Counted from the first letter of the stretch, positions 24,384-35,515 are shown. The stretch: DNA of 64,000 nucleotides from Candidatus Magnetocorallium paracelense (GCA_029001845.1 JAREWP010000036.1:1-64000); one strand, 5' to 3'. Translations and numbers: made by a program. Notes: generated by a model from the sequence alone, not told the origin.

Positions 24384-27300
24384 ATGAGCAAAGAAACAGA
24401 TACATTAAAGAACCTTTATAAGACTTTAAAGATAACACAATTAAAACTAAAGAAGTATGAAGAGGACCGGAAAGCGTTGAAAGAGGGGATTGCTATTGTC
24501 GGGATTGGTTGCCGTTTTCCCGGTGGAGCGGATGGGCCGGACAGGTTTTGGGAGCTCCTGATAAATGGCATAGACGCTACGACCGAGTTTCCTCCCGGCA
24601 GGTGGGACCATTCAAAATACTATGATCCCGATCCTGACGCACCGGGTAAACTCTATACATCGGCAGGCGGTTTTTTGGAAGATATCAACTCCTTTGACAG
24701 CGGCTTTTTTAATCTTTCGCCTATTGAGGTGAGAAGTCTCGATCCGCAGCATCGCCTGCTCCTTGAAGTGGTTTGGGAATCGGTGGAAAACGCAGGAATG
24801 AATATAAAGAACCTTAAGGGAAGCAAAACCGGGGTGTTTTGCGGCGTTGCAAATAATGATTACGCTTCCGCCCATCTCAGATCGGGTGATCTTACAAAGA
24901 TAGACGCCTATTCAATAACCGGCATTGCAGACAGCACGCTTACGGGACGTATCTCCTACCTGTTCGGATTTCAGGGGCCCAGCATGGCGGTAGACACTGC
25001 CTGCTCGTCTTCATTGGTGGCAGTGCACCTGGCCTGCCAAAGTCTCAGAGAGGGGGAGTCTGATCTTGCTCTTGCAGGGGGAACGCAGTTGAATCTTACG
25101 CCTGAGGGACATATCGGATTTTGTAAATTGAGGATACTCTCAGGAGAGGGAAAGTGTAAGAGTTTTGACGCCGATGCAGACGGCATCTCCAGGGGAGAGG
25201 GATGCGGAGTAGTGGTATTAAAGAGGCTTTCCGATGCGGTAAGGGATCATGACAATATCCTTGCCGTAATCAAAGGAAGCGCAGTGAATCAGGACGGGTC
25301 CAGTAACGGATTGACCGCTCCAAACGGGCTTGCTCAGGAGCGGGTAATCAGAAGAGCGTTGGATACAGCGGAAATTGCTCCAGAAGAGGTGGATTATATA
25401 GAGGCCCACGGTACAGGAACACAGCTTGGAGACCCCATAGAGGCGGAATCCCTTGGCAGGATATTCAACAACGGCCGTTCTGCCGACAATCCTCTGTATG
25501 TGGGATCGGTAAAGGCCAACATCGGTCATCTCGAAGCAGCCGCAGGAGTGGCCGGGCTGATTAAAGCTGTACTCATCATAAACAGAGGGGCCATTCCGGG
25601 GCAGGTGAATTTTAACAACGCCAATCCCAAAATTCCCTGGGACAGGATACCCCTTGCGATTCCCAAAGAACTGACAGAATTGAGGGAATCGTTAAAGACC
25701 AGAACTGCCGGCGTAAGCTCTTTTAGTTTTAGCGGCACAAACTCTCATCTGATCATACAGGAACCCCCAGCCGACAACCGGGAGCAGGCGGAAGTGAATC
25801 GTTCGCACCACATATTGAATTTGTCAGCCAAAAACAAAGAGGCCCTAAACGAGCTGGCCGGCCGATATGGGGAATATCTTGAGAAAACCGAAGATAACGA
25901 GACAATAGGCGATATCTGTTACAGTGCCAACACAGGCAGAAGCGGATTCCACCACAGGCTCTGCCTGGTGGGAGAATCGCTCCGGGATATGAGAGACTCT
26001 TTGAACAATTACCTCTCCGGCGAGTCAGACAGCAATATCGCCCTTAATAGGGAAGAGAAAGATTTCAATAAGAAAATCGTATTTATGTTTACCGGTCAGG
26101 GTTCGCAGTACAGCGGCATGGGCGCCGATCTCTATGAAAGTTCGCCTCTGTTCAGAGAGACGATGGATAAGTGCGACAAATTGTTCGAACCATTTCTGGA
26201 TAGATCGATTGTAGATATTATTTATAATGAAGAATTTTCCGATGATCTGAATATGACTGTCTATACTCAGCCCGTTATATTCTCGGTGGAATATGCTCTT
26301 TATAAAATTTGGGAGTCCTGGGGTGTTACGCCCTCCGTTGTGATGGGGCACAGTATCGGCGAGTATGTGGCCGCCTGTGTGGCGGGAATCTTCACTCTTG
26401 AAGACGCTGTTAAGCTCGTTGCCGTCAGAGGGCGGTTAATGCAGTCCCTGCCGGCCAACGGGGCCATGGCGGTAATTATTGCAGATGAGGAAACCGTAAA
26501 AAAGAGTATTGCCAATTATAAAGATAGCATATCCATTGCCGCTGTCAATGCACCTGAAAATGTGGTGATTTCAGGGGAGAGTGAAGCGATCGTGGCGTTG
26601 ATGGTTACATTGACGGACCTCGATATTCCTTCTCAGTTTTTGCAGATATCTCACGCCATTCACTCCCAGCTTATGTACCCCATTGTCGAGGAGTTCCGTC
26701 AACGGGCATCTGAAATTAATTATGCCACGCCTGTTCTGCCGATTATTTCCAATGAAACAGGCAGACGCGGAGGAAGCGATATGGCCTGTGCGGATTATTG
26801 GACAGACCATATCAGGCGGCCTGTTCGTTTTTATGAAACCATGGTTACTCTGGATCAGGAGGGATTCGAGATATTTCTCGAACTTGGGGCGACGACAACG
26901 CTTATGAGTCTTGGGATGCAGTGCATTCCCGATAACAGTGGCCTCTGGTTGTACACGTTGGGAATGGACAACTCCTTTTTTAATATGCGCCCTTCCCGCA
27001 TAGAGGGTAAAAGCGATTGGGAGCAGGTGCTAAAGAGCGTTGCTCTCCTCTATGTGCACGGCGTAGATATCGATTGGGAGGCATTTAACTCCCCCTATGG
27101 CTTTAAAAAAACGATGCTTCCCAATTATCCGTTCCAAAGAGAGAAACAGTGGATTGAGCCTGTATATAACTACTTCCATTCCAATGGAGCAGAGACCGGG
27201 AGCGCGCTAATTGAAACGCAGGCAATTCCGGAGCGTGAGATATCTGAAAAAACAACGGCTTCCGATAATGACTCCGAATTATCCATTCATGGTGCAAAAC

Positions 27301-30300
27301 AGAGAGAGAGGCTGATCGATGAGGTACTCTCTCTTATGTTCGATGTATCGAAAATCAGGATAACAAAGGAGTATTACAATACAAATCTCTTTCAACTCGG
27401 TTTTGTTTCGCTCATGATCACCAGGCTCAGGGAATCGATCAGACGCAAGTACGGCATCGAGATTTCAATGAGGTCTTTTTTTAACAAGACTGAAAATTTA
27501 AATAAACTGGTCGATTATTTACTGGAAAATCTGCCTGATCAAAGCAGTCGGTCGGACAATAGTGTTTCCGATAAGTTGCTCTCTCCGGCCGAATCGTCTC
27601 CAAAGGGAGAACCGTCGCTCCTTGAATCCACAATTAGCAGGCAGATGGAACTGATGTCAAAACAGATGGAAATTATGTCCTCCCAGCTCGATGTATTGCG
27701 AAAGGGGGATGGCCTGTTGCCGGAGATTCCTTTAGCCAGGGAAAGTGCAGAGAACAGGCAAAAAGAAATCAAATCGGAAACAAAGGGAATGGGCCCCTGG
27801 AGAAGCATCTCTTCCAAAGGGAATCTGACATCGGACCGTGCAATAAGGAAACATCTCAATTCTCTTATAGATAACTACACCTCCTTTACAGGAGAATCCA
27901 AAAAGCTGACTCAGAAATACAGGCCGGTTTTCGCCAATATCAGAAATATCTCCGGATTCCGTCCTGAATGGAAAGAGATGGTCTATCAGATTATCGCAGA
28001 TCGTGCAAAGGGTTCGAGGTTTCATGATATCGAGGGCAGGGAGTATCTTGATATGACAATGGGTTTCGGCGTATATCTCTTTGGTCACAATCCGGATTTT
28101 ATAAAAGAAACCCTTGAAAAGGAAGTACGCGCCGGATATCCCATAGGGCCTATGTCATATCGTGCAGGCAGAGTCGCAGAGATGATATGCAAAATGACCG
28201 GAACGGAGAGGGCAGCTTTTTTTAATACAGGGACCGAAGCGGTAATGTCCGCTATCAGAATCGCACGGGCGGTAACGGGACGGTTCAAGATCGTGGTGTT
28301 CTCAGGCTCATACCACGGTCACAGTGACGGCGTGCTGGCAATCAGGGGAATGGAAGAGAATTTCGAGGCAATACCATTTGCCCCGGGAACGCCCGGCGGA
28401 ATGGTGAGCGATGTCTATGTGCTTGAATACGGTGATAATGAATCGTTGGAGTTTATAGAAGCAAAAGGTGAGGAACTGGCGGCAGTGGTTGTTGAACCGG
28501 TTCAGAGCAGAAACCCTTCATTACAACCCCGTGAATTTCTTGTGGAATTACGAAGGATTACTGAAAAATCGGCAACCGCCCTCTTATTTGACGAAATGAT
28601 TACGGGATTCAGGCTCTGTCCGGGAGGCGCCCAGGCCTGGGCCGGAGTGGAGGCCGATATCGTTACCTATGGAAAAGTCATCGGCGGTGGCATCCCCATC
28701 GGAGTGGTTGCAGGAAAATCTCGCTTTCTCGATGCCGTTGACGGAGGTATGTGGGCCTATGGGGATTCTTCCTGTCCTGAAAAAGAAAATACTCTTATCG
28801 CAGGGACTTTTAATCATCATCCCCTTGCCATGGCGACGGCAGAGGCGGTTTTGACTCATCTCGCAGATAAAGGCGCTGCCCTTCAGGACGAACTCAATTC
28901 AAAGACCGCCGGCCTTTGCGCCAGGCTGAACGACTTTTTCGGAAAGGAAAATATTCCCCTTGAAACAGCTCACTTCAGCTCTCTCTTCCGCTTTGTTTTA
29001 AAAGGCGATCACGAACTGCTCAACTATCATCTTATTGAAAAGGGAATCTATATCTGGGAAGGAAGGAGCTGTTTTCTCTCTACAGCTCACAGTGACGACG
29101 ATATCGAGTTATTCATTCAAAAGGTAAAGGAGAGTATTTTTAAAATGAGAGAGGGCGGGCTCTTTCCCGTGAAAGGAGAAGTACCTACCGCTTTCACAGA
29201 AGGGGAGGGTGTTTCCACGGATCAGAGAAGGATTTATATTTTAAGCCGGATGGATGGAGGCGAGTCGGCCTATCACATCAGCGTACCATTTATTGTAGAG
29301 GGCAGTCTTCATATCAAGAGGTGCGAAGAGATTTTCAGAGAACTTGTCCAACGCCATGAAAGTCTGCGACAATCTTTTGCAATGAGAGAGGGAGATGTCG
29401 TCAGCACCATTGTCGACAGCGTGGAGTTCCATGTCGAATATAAAGAGACAAACGAAGAGGATAAAGATTCTCTTATTAAAGAGTTTATAAGGCCCTTTGA
29501 TTTGTCAAAGGCCCCGTTAATCAGAGTTTGTATTGCAAAGATAAGTGAAATCCGTTTTCTTGTAATCATCGATACACACCATATCATTTCAGACGGAATC
29601 TCCTGCGACATATTGATTGGCGAGTTTATGGGACTCTATAACAGGGAAAGCCTCGATCCGTTACCGGCGAAATACGGGGATTACATTACGATGGAGAGGG
29701 AGTATCTCATATCGGAAAAGTTCCTTATAGATGAGGAACTCCGGCTGGCCGGCCTGTCAGGGAACCTGCCTCTTCTCAACCTGCCCCTCGATCGTCCCAG
29801 ACCTCAGGTAAGGGAGTTTAAGGGGGGCAACATTTATATTACGCTTGACAGAGATATCACGTCCAAGTTGAAAGAGGTTGCTTCCAACACAGGGTCATCT
29901 CTTTATATGGTGCTCCTTGCAGCCCACTATATAATGCTTCATAAGCTTACCGGTCAGGAGGACATGATTACAGGTACGAATTTTGACGGAAGAAAGGACG
30001 AGAAGTTTTCAGGTATCGTGGGTATGTTTGTAAAGACCCTGGCTCTGAGGAATGGTCCTTGTGCAGCAAAAAGTTTCAGCGCCTTTGTCAATGAAGTGAA
30101 AATGAGCGTCCTGGACGCCTATGACTCAATGGACTATCCCTTTGAGATGTTGGTAAACAAACTTCTTCCTCAGAGAGATATAAGCAGAAATCCCCTGTTC
30201 GACACGATGTTTGTCTATGAAATCGTTGACTTGAAACCGCAGGACGCCGGAGAGTTGAAGGTGGAAAAATATGAATACACCGGCAACCGATCCATGTTTG

Positions 30301-33300
30301 ATATGACTCATGAAATTCTTGAGATGAACGGTACGCTGAGCATTAATCTTCAGTATAACAGTGCAATCTTTAACAGAGACAGCGCGGAACGATTTTCCGC
30401 CTATTATGAAAATATACTCTGCGATATCGCCTTGGATCATAACAAAAGGATATCTGATATAAACATTCTTCCTCAATGGGAAAGGAAGCGCCTTTTTACG
30501 GATTTCAACAATACGTCCAAATATTATCCCCTCCACAAGACGATCGTTGATCTCTTTGAGGCTCAGGTAAATAAAACGCCTGATAATACAGCCATCATAA
30601 CCGAAGAGAGTACGATGACCTACCGCGCGCTCAATGAAGGCGCCAATATCGTGGCCCACTATCTGAGAGATAATCTCAATATTATAGAGGGAGATATTGT
30701 CGGGATAAAGGTGGATCGATCGAAATGGGCGATTATCGGTATTATGGGGATTTTAAAGGCGGGAGGGGCCTTTTTACCGATCGATCCTCTATATCCGCCC
30801 GACAGAATCAATTACATGGTTGAAGACAGCCGGTGTAAGGCCATCTTGTCGGAAAGGAAGTATATGAAGGAAGGGCTGACTGCCATAGATATATCGGAAA
30901 TGGATCACCATAAGAGACACAACCCCGATATCCCTCTCACATCTTCCGATCTTGCTTACGTTATATATACATCGGGCTCTACGGGCAAGCCCAAAGGCGT
31001 GATGGTGGAGCATAAAAGCCCGATAAATATGGCGCTTTCACATATAGACTTCTTTGGTATTAACAGGGAAGACCGTTTTTTGCAATTTTCTTCCCTGTCG
31101 TCGGACAGCTCTCTCTTTGAGATATTTCTCTCCTTGTTCGCCGGGGCCTCGGTTGTCATTATTGATAAGGATACGATTTTCAACACAGAAAAGTTTATCG
31201 CATACATAGAGGAAAGGGGAGTAACCGTTATGTTTCTGCCTCCTGTGTACCTAAACAGCCTGAACAAACGTTCCCTCAAAGGAGTAAGGACCATCATAAC
31301 CGGCGGCGCGCCTGCCGTTAGGGGCGATGTGCTTCACTATTGTAAGAGTAAAAACTACTTCAACTCCTATGGCCCCACGGAAACCACAGTGGCAATGACT
31401 TATTTCAAAGCAGACCCCCACAGAGAGTACGGAAACCACATTCCCATTGGTACACCTATAGCCAATACATCGGTTTTTATTCTCGATGACAATCTTACTC
31501 CCCTGCCCACAGGCGTGACAGGCGAGATATGTATTGCAGGGGAGTGTCTGGCCAGGGGCTATCTGAACAAACCGGAGATGACATCAGAAAAATTTGTCCC
31601 CCATCCCCTGGCGGAAGGAGGGCTGATTTACAGAAGCGGTGATCTGGGAAGATGGCTTTCCGACGGGAATCTCGAATGCCTTGGCAGAAAGGACGACCAG
31701 GTAAAGATAAGAAGCTACAGAGTGGAATTGAATGAAATCAGCCATCTCCTGTCAGAGCATCCTTCTATTCAATCCGCCGTTGTGACAGCCAGGAGACTGG
31801 GCGGCGAGACCTTGGACCTTATTGCCTATTTTATAGAGAGGGAACCTGTCGATTTCAGCGATCTCCGCAATTATCTGGCGAAATCTCTGCCGGAATATAT
31901 GGTCCCCGGCTATTATGTGAGAATGGATAAATTCCCGATTACACCAAATAATAAAATAGATAAAGAGGCTCTTCCCGATCCCGGAGAGAAAGAGGGCTCA
32001 GATTCGGAAAGAGTACACATCCCCCCTCGCACGGACCAGGAAAGAATCCTTGCAAATATCTGGAGCGAAGTTCTGAATATAAAAGATATCGGAATCGAGG
32101 ACAATTTTTTTGTTATGGGAGGGGATTCGATAAAGGCAATACAGATAGTTTCCCGTCTGAGCGAAGTGAATATGAAAGTAACGGTACGGCAGATTTTCGA
32201 AAATCCCGCCATATCGGCTCTTGCTGCTTTTGTAACGGAATCTTCCAACAATAAAAAAGTTAATGATCCGGTAACCGGGAGGGCGCCTCTTTCTCCCATC
32301 CAGTCATGGTTTTTCGAAACACAGCTTTTTGAGCAAAATCACTATACCCAGGCAGTATTACTCACTGTCAGGGGAGAGACGGAAGAGACCGCCCTTAAAG
32401 AAGTGCTTCAAAAATTACAGGAACATCACGACATGCTCCGTGCTCGTTTCTTTTTCGATTCAGGGGAAATCATACAGGAGATCATGGGAACGGATTTGAC
32501 TGTTGATTTCGATGTTCTCGATTTCAGGGGAAAGGATAATCCTGAAGTGGAGATATTGAAGCACAGCGCAACTCTTCCAGGTTTACTCAATATAAAACAT
32601 GGTCCCCTGATGAAAAGCGTATTGTTTAGAAGTGATAAAAAAGACTTCCTCGTGATCGTTATACACCATCTTGTCATTGACGGCGTTTCCTGGCGTATTT
32701 TGATAGAGGATTTAAACAGCGCTTACAATCAATACATGAAAGGCAACCCCCTTATTTTGCCTTTTAAGGGAGAATCTTTTAAGAGCCTGTCAGAGATACT
32801 CGCCGATTATGCGAACAGAGATGAATTACTCGATGAGAAATCTTACTGGAATTACATAGACACCGTTAAAGTAAAACCATTGCCTGTGGATTTTGAAAGT
32901 AAAACCAATTTCCACGGAGACTTCGATACCCTGACCGCCATATTGTCGGAAAAAGAGACAACCGATTTACTAAAAAATACGAATAGCGCCTATCATACGG
33001 AAACAAGGGATATCCTGATGACCGCACTTGCAAGGACATTAAAAGCCTGGACAGGTGAAAACGTAACTCTTATTGATCTGGAAGGCCACGGGAGAGAGAA
33101 TATGTTTTCTGACAGAGACGTCTCCGGTACTGTCGGATGGTTTACATCGGTTTATCCCGTACTTCTTTTGCTGCCGGTGTCGGAAGATGAAGGGCAGCAG
33201 ATAAACTATATAAGGGACTCCCTTAAAAGGATACCGAATAACGGCGCAGGCTATGGAATACTGAGATATCTTACATCATCTGAAAATAAAAGGGATATCT

Positions 33301-35072
33301 CTCTGAACAGGAATCCTGTTCTCGGTTTTAACTACCTCGGCGAGTTTCAAAGTATGCCGGGAGATCGGACTTTCGAATACGCCGGCAAGGCGGTGCCCAA
33401 TACGATTGGCCACAGAATTATCAACTCTCATTATATAGACATTGACATCATCATAGTAAAGGGACGCCTGGAAATCCATGTCCATTACAACACAACCCTA
33501 TATAAGATGGAGACAATGGAGAGATTCCCGGATATGTACCGTAAGGAGCTGACGGTCTTGATAAAACACTGCATCGGAAAAATCAACGGGACCTTTATAC
33601 TGCCTGAGCTGACATATAAGTCACTTGGCGCTGACCGGTTATCCGCCCTCCTTGAAAGAGAAGGTATAGAAAAAAGCAACGTAAAAGACATATATACCCT
33701 CTCTCCCATGCAGGAGGGAATGCTTTTTCACAAAATTTACGACCGGGAGTCAACAGCGTATTTCGAGCAGGTTACTTTTACAGCAGAAGGTCGCCTCGAT
33801 ATCGAGGCCTTTAAGAAGAGCTGGAAGGAACTTCTAAAACTCTATGACATATTCAGGACTCTTTTTATACACAAAGAGACTGAAGAACCGTTGCAGATCG
33901 TATTAAAAGAACGGGACCTCGACTTTACTTTTATGGATCTGAGCGACTTAACCGATAAAATCAGGAAAGATGTGATAAATAAGTTCAGACAGCAGGACAG
34001 AGAGAGGGGATTCGATCTTGCAAAGGACGTATTAATAAGAGTGGCTGTTCTGAAAGTAAGCGAAAGCACCTTTGTTGTGGTCTGGAGTCATCACCATATT
34101 ATTATGGACGGATGGTGTCTCGGTATTGTAATTAAAAAATTATTCACTGCATACTCTGCCTATATAACCGGCGAAAAACCCCCATCCGTTAATGTTCCTC
34201 AATACGGCAAATATATTGCCCGGCTAAAGAATATGGACAGGGAAGAAACCAAGAGATATTGGGAGGAGTATCTTTCCGAGTATGACCATTCCATAACGGT
34301 AACGGGCAAACAGAAGCAAGAGAGTCGTGTCGAAGAGTACAAGGTCGAGCTTATATCTTTGGAATTAAACGAGGAAATAACCAAAGAGCTTCGCCATATG
34401 GCAGTAAAAAACAGGGTCTCCCTGAACACTGTCATACAGGCGGCCTGGGCGACTCTTCTCTGCAAATATAACGGAACTGACGACATTGTTTTCGGCGCGA
34501 CCGTATCGGGCCGTCCTGTTGACGTACAGGGGGTTGGAGATATGGTTGGTTTGTTTATTAACACAGTGCCTGTCAGAGTTCGTTTTAAGGGAGACGCCGG
34601 TTTTGAAGAAGTGATGTCCAGGTTACAGAACGAAGCATTTGACAGCGAACGTCACCACTACTACTCCCTGGCGGATATTCAGTCCCAAAGCCCTCTTAAA
34701 CAGGATTTAATAGAACATGTCGTTGTTTTTGAAAACTACCCGCTAAGCGGAGAACTCCACAAGCTCCACGAAGAATTCGATACAGGTTTCACCGTTAAAA
34801 ATATCGACGTAGTGGAAAGAACAAACTATGATTTTATCCTCATTGTATATCCTGCCGAAAGAATTGTGTTCAATCTCTCTTATAACTCTTCTGCCTATTC
34901 CGGAGAAGAGATGGAAAAGGTGAAGAACGATCTTGCCGTTGTTTTTGAGTCGTTGATCCAATCTACTGAAAAGAGAATCGACGAAATCAGGGAGTCCTTA
35001 ATGAGCGATGACGAGAAGAGGGAGCATGAGAACTTTCTCATGGCAATGGACAATATAGGCGAAGATTTTTGA
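24384..35072 (+). CDS. hybrid PKS-NRPS megasynthase: KS-AT-ACP-AMT-C-A-PCP-E-C
   Basis: 3562 residues. N-terminal docking-like helix (1-30). KS about 35-460: Cys207 in DTACSSSLV, His342 in EAHGTGT, His382 in NIGHLEAAAG. AT about 565-860: Ser657 in GHSIGE, and HAIHS at 757-761, closest to the malonyl-type motif. ACP about 975-1050: Ser1009 in LGFVSL, where DSL is usual. Class III aminotransferase about 1180-1590: PLP Lys1431 in TYGKVIGGG. C domain about 1610-2035: HHIISDG at 1732. A domain about 2055-2540: YTSGSTGKPKG at 2195. PCP: Ser2582 in GGDSI. E domain about 2634-3060: HHLVIDG at 2761, EGHGRE at 2900. Second C domain about 3100-3540: HHHIIMDG at 3236. No loading domain, TE or reductase. 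It resembles mycosubtilin-type synthases and predicts a beta-amino acyl unit joined to a residue epimerised to D. The A-domain code (about D-S-F-F-I-G-S-V) matches none I know. Confidence 0.9.
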   Translation: MSKETDTLKNLYKTLKITQLKLKKYEEDRKALKEGIAIVGIGCRFPGGADGPDRFWELLINGIDATTEFPPGRWDHSKYYDPDPDAPGKLYTSAGGFLEDINSFDSGFFNLSPIEVRSLDPQHRLLLEVVWESVENAGMNIKNLKGSKTGVFCGVANNDYASAHLRSGDLTKIDAYSITGIADSTLTGRISYLFGFQGPSMAVDTACSSSLVAVHLACQSLREGESDLALAGGTQLNLTPEGHIGFCKLRILSGEGKCKSFDADADGISRGEGCGVVVLKRLSDAVRDHDNILAVIKGSAVNQDGSSNGLTAPNGLAQERVIRRALDTAEIAPEEVDYIEAHGTGTQLGDPIEAESLGRIFNNGRSADNPLYVGSVKANIGHLEAAAGVAGLIKAVLIINRGAIPGQVNFNNANPKIPWDRIPLAIPKELTELRESLKTRTAGVSSFSFSGTNSHLIIQEPPADNREQAEVNRSHHILNLSAKNKEALNELAGRYGEYLEKTEDNETIGDICYSANTGRSGFHHRLCLVGESLRDMRDSLNNYLSGESDSNIALNREEKDFNKKIVFMFTGQGSQYSGMGADLYESSPLFRETMDKCDKLFEPFLDRSIVDIIYNEEFSDDLNMTVYTQPVIFSVEYALYKIWESWGVTPSVVMGHSIGEYVAACVAGIFTLEDAVKLVAVRGRLMQSLPANGAMAVIIADEETVKKSIANYKDSISIAAVNAPENVVISGESEAIVALMVTLTDLDIPSQFLQISHAIHSQLMYPIVEEFRQRASEINYATPVLPIISNETGRRGGSDMACADYWTDHIRRPVRFYETMVTLDQEGFEIFLELGATTTLMSLGMQCIPDNSGLWLYTLGMDNSFFNMRPSRIEGKSDWEQVLKSVALLYVHGVDIDWEAFNSPYGFKKTMLPNYPFQREKQWIEPVYNYFHSNGAETGSALIETQAIPEREISEKTTASDNDSELSIHGAKQRERLIDEVLSLMFDVSKIRITKEYYNTNLFQLGFVSLMITRLRESIRRKYGIEISMRSFFNKTENLNKLVDYLLENLPDQSSRSDNSVSDKLLSPAESSPKGEPSLLESTISRQMELMSKQMEIMSSQLDVLRKGDGLLPEIPLARESAENRQKEIKSETKGMGPWRSISSKGNLTSDRAIRKHLNSLIDNYTSFTGESKKLTQKYRPVFANIRNISGFRPEWKEMVYQIIADRAKGSRFHDIEGREYLDMTMGFGVYLFGHNPDFIKETLEKEVRAGYPIGPMSYRAGRVAEMICKMTGTERAAFFNTGTEAVMSAIRIARAVTGRFKIVVFSGSYHGHSDGVLAIRGMEENFEAIPFAPGTPGGMVSDVYVLEYGDNESLEFIEAKGEELAAVVVEPVQSRNPSLQPREFLVELRRITEKSATALLFDEMITGFRLCPGGAQAWAGVEADIVTYGKVIGGGIPIGVVAGKSRFLDAVDGGMWAYGDSSCPEKENTLIAGTFNHHPLAMATAEAVLTHLADKGAALQDELNSKTAGLCARLNDFFGKENIPLETAHFSSLFRFVLKGDHELLNYHLIEKGIYIWEGRSCFLSTAHSDDDIELFIQKVKESIFKMREGGLFPVKGEVPTAFTEGEGVSTDQRRIYILSRMDGGESAYHISVPFIVEGSLHIKRCEEIFRELVQRHESLRQSFAMREGDVVSTIVDSVEFHVEYKETNEEDKDSLIKEFIRPFDLSKAPLIRVCIAKISEIRFLVIIDTHHIISDGISCDILIGEFMGLYNRESLDPLPAKYGDYITMEREYLISEKFLIDEELRLAGLSGNLPLLNLPLDRPRPQVREFKGGNIYITLDRDITSKLKEVASNTGSSLYMVLLAAHYIMLHKLTGQEDMITGTNFDGRKDEKFSGIVGMFVKTLALRNGPCAAKSFSAFVNEVKMSVLDAYDSMDYPFEMLVNKLLPQRDISRNPLFDTMFVYEIVDLKPQDAGELKVEKYEYTGNRSMFDMTHEILEMNGTLSINLQYNSAIFNRDSAERFSAYYENILCDIALDHNKRISDINILPQWERKRLFTDFNNTSKYYPLHKTIVDLFEAQVNKTPDNTAIITEESTMTYRALNEGANIVAHYLRDNLNIIEGDIVGIKVDRSKWAIIGIMGILKAGGAFLPIDPLYPPDRINYMVEDSRCKAILSERKYMKEGLTAIDISEMDHHKRHNPDIPLTSSDLAYVIYTSGSTGKPKGVMVEHKSPINMALSHIDFFGINREDRFLQFSSLSSDSSLFEIFLSLFAGASVVIIDKDTIFNTEKFIAYIEERGVTVMFLPPVYLNSLNKRSLKGVRTIITGGAPAVRGDVLHYCKSKNYFNSYGPTETTVAMTYFKADPHREYGNHIPIGTPIANTSVFILDDNLTPLPTGVTGEICIAGECLARGYLNKPEMTSEKFVPHPLAEGGLIYRSGDLGRWLSDGNLECLGRKDDQVKIRSYRVELNEISHLLSEHPSIQSAVVTARRLGGETLDLIAYFIEREPVDFSDLRNYLAKSLPEYMVPGYYVRMDKFPITPNNKIDKEALPDPGEKEGSDSERVHIPPRTDQERILANIWSEVLNIKDIGIEDNFFVMGGDSIKAIQIVSRLSEVNMKVTVRQIFENPAISALAAFVTESSNNKKVNDPVTGRAPLSPIQSWFFETQLFEQNHYTQAVLLTVRGETEETALKEVLQKLQEHHDMLRARFFFDSGEIIQEIMGTDLTVDFDVLDFRGKDNPEVEILKHSATLPGLLNIKHGPLMKSVLFRSDKKDFLVIVIHHLVIDGVSWRILIEDLNSAYNQYMKGNPLILPFKGESFKSLSEILADYANRDELLDEKSYWNYIDTVKVKPLPVDFESKTNFHGDFDTLTAILSEKETTDLLKNTNSAYHTETRDILMTALARTLKAWTGENVTLIDLEGHGRENMFSDRDVSGTVGWFTSVYPVLLLLPVSEDEGQQINYIRDSLKRIPNNGAGYGILRYLTSSENKRDISLNRNPVLGFNYLGEFQSMPGDRTFEYAGKAVPNTIGHRIINSHYIDIDIIIVKGRLEIHVHYNTTLYKMETMERFPDMYRKELTVLIKHCIGKINGTFILPELTYKSLGADRLSALLEREGIEKSNVKDIYTLSPMQEGMLFHKIYDRESTAYFEQVTFTAEGRLDIEAFKKSWKELLKLYDIFRTLFIHKETEEPLQIVLKERDLDFTFMDLSDLTDKIRKDVINKFRQQDRERGFDLAKDVLIRVAVLKVSESTFVVVWSHHHIIMDGWCLGIVIKKLFTAYSAYITGEKPPSVNVPQYGKYIARLKNMDREETKRYWEEYLSEYDHSITVTGKQKQESRVEEYKVELISLELNEEITKELRHMAVKNRVSLNTVIQAAWATLLCKYNGTDDIVFGATVSGRPVDVQGVGDMVGLFINTVPVRVRFKGDAGFEEVMSRLQNEAFDSERHHYYSLADIQSQSPLKQDLIEHVVVFENYPLSGELHKLHEEFDTGFTVKNIDVVERTNYDFILIVYPAERIVFNLSYNSSAYSGEEMEKVKNDLAVVFESLIQSTEKRIDEIRESLMSDDEKREHENFLMAMDNIGEDF

Positions 35073-35262
35073 ACTCCACGGTGGATCATGTGGCCATGCA
35101 ATTGTGCCATACAATGACTTTACCTCTTTGAAATCGTTTTTATATATGCCTCTCCTTCCCTTTCAGGGACTTAATAAACGACTTGAGGATTGATAAAATC
35201 CGGAAGATATATTATCATATTGCCTCTATTAAATTAGCGTCCGTCAGAGGGAGTCTTAAAAA

Positions 35263-35341
35263 GTAGCTGCAGACTTTAGCCTGCATAGCCCGCCGGTTCA
35301 CCGAACACAGGCGCAGGCTAAAGCCTGGGGCTACATTTTTT
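35263..35341 (+). terminator. stem-loop with T run after the megasynthase
   Basis: GTAGCTGCAGACTTTAGCCTGC pairs with GCAGGCTAAAGCCTGGGGCTAC over a long loop and is followed by six T bases. It could terminate the synthase transcript, although it starts 190 bases after the stop codon; it also looks like a dispersed REP sequence. Of the rest of 35073-35515, only the repeat B copy is recognisable. Confidence 0.5.
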
Positions 35342-35435
35342 GCCGGCGCCCCGCAACCTGCATAAAAAAATGAGAATTCCTATCCAATTTAATGATGGCG
35401 AATAGAGTTATTGGCAAGGTGTGAAATAAAACAAT

Positions 35436-35485
35436 ATCGTAACTACTCAGTCATTATTTAGGCTGAAGCAAAATATCAAATGAAT
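35436..35485. repeat. dispersed repeat B, copy 2
   Basis: GTAACTACTCAGTCATTATT then TAGGCTGAAGCAAAATATCA then AATGA; the same blocks as at 24143, 40256 and 62955. It ends about 30 bases before the radical SAM gene and contains no reading frame. Confidence 0.55.
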
Positions 35486-35515
35486 TTACACAATATCTGT
35501 TTGGAAAGGTAGAAA

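Noticed and set aside
24384-35072. Antisense genes within the megasynthase
   Set aside because: Many open minus-strand frames exist, but all are shadows of a GC-richer coding strand with clear domain motifs; none has a ribosome site or family motif.
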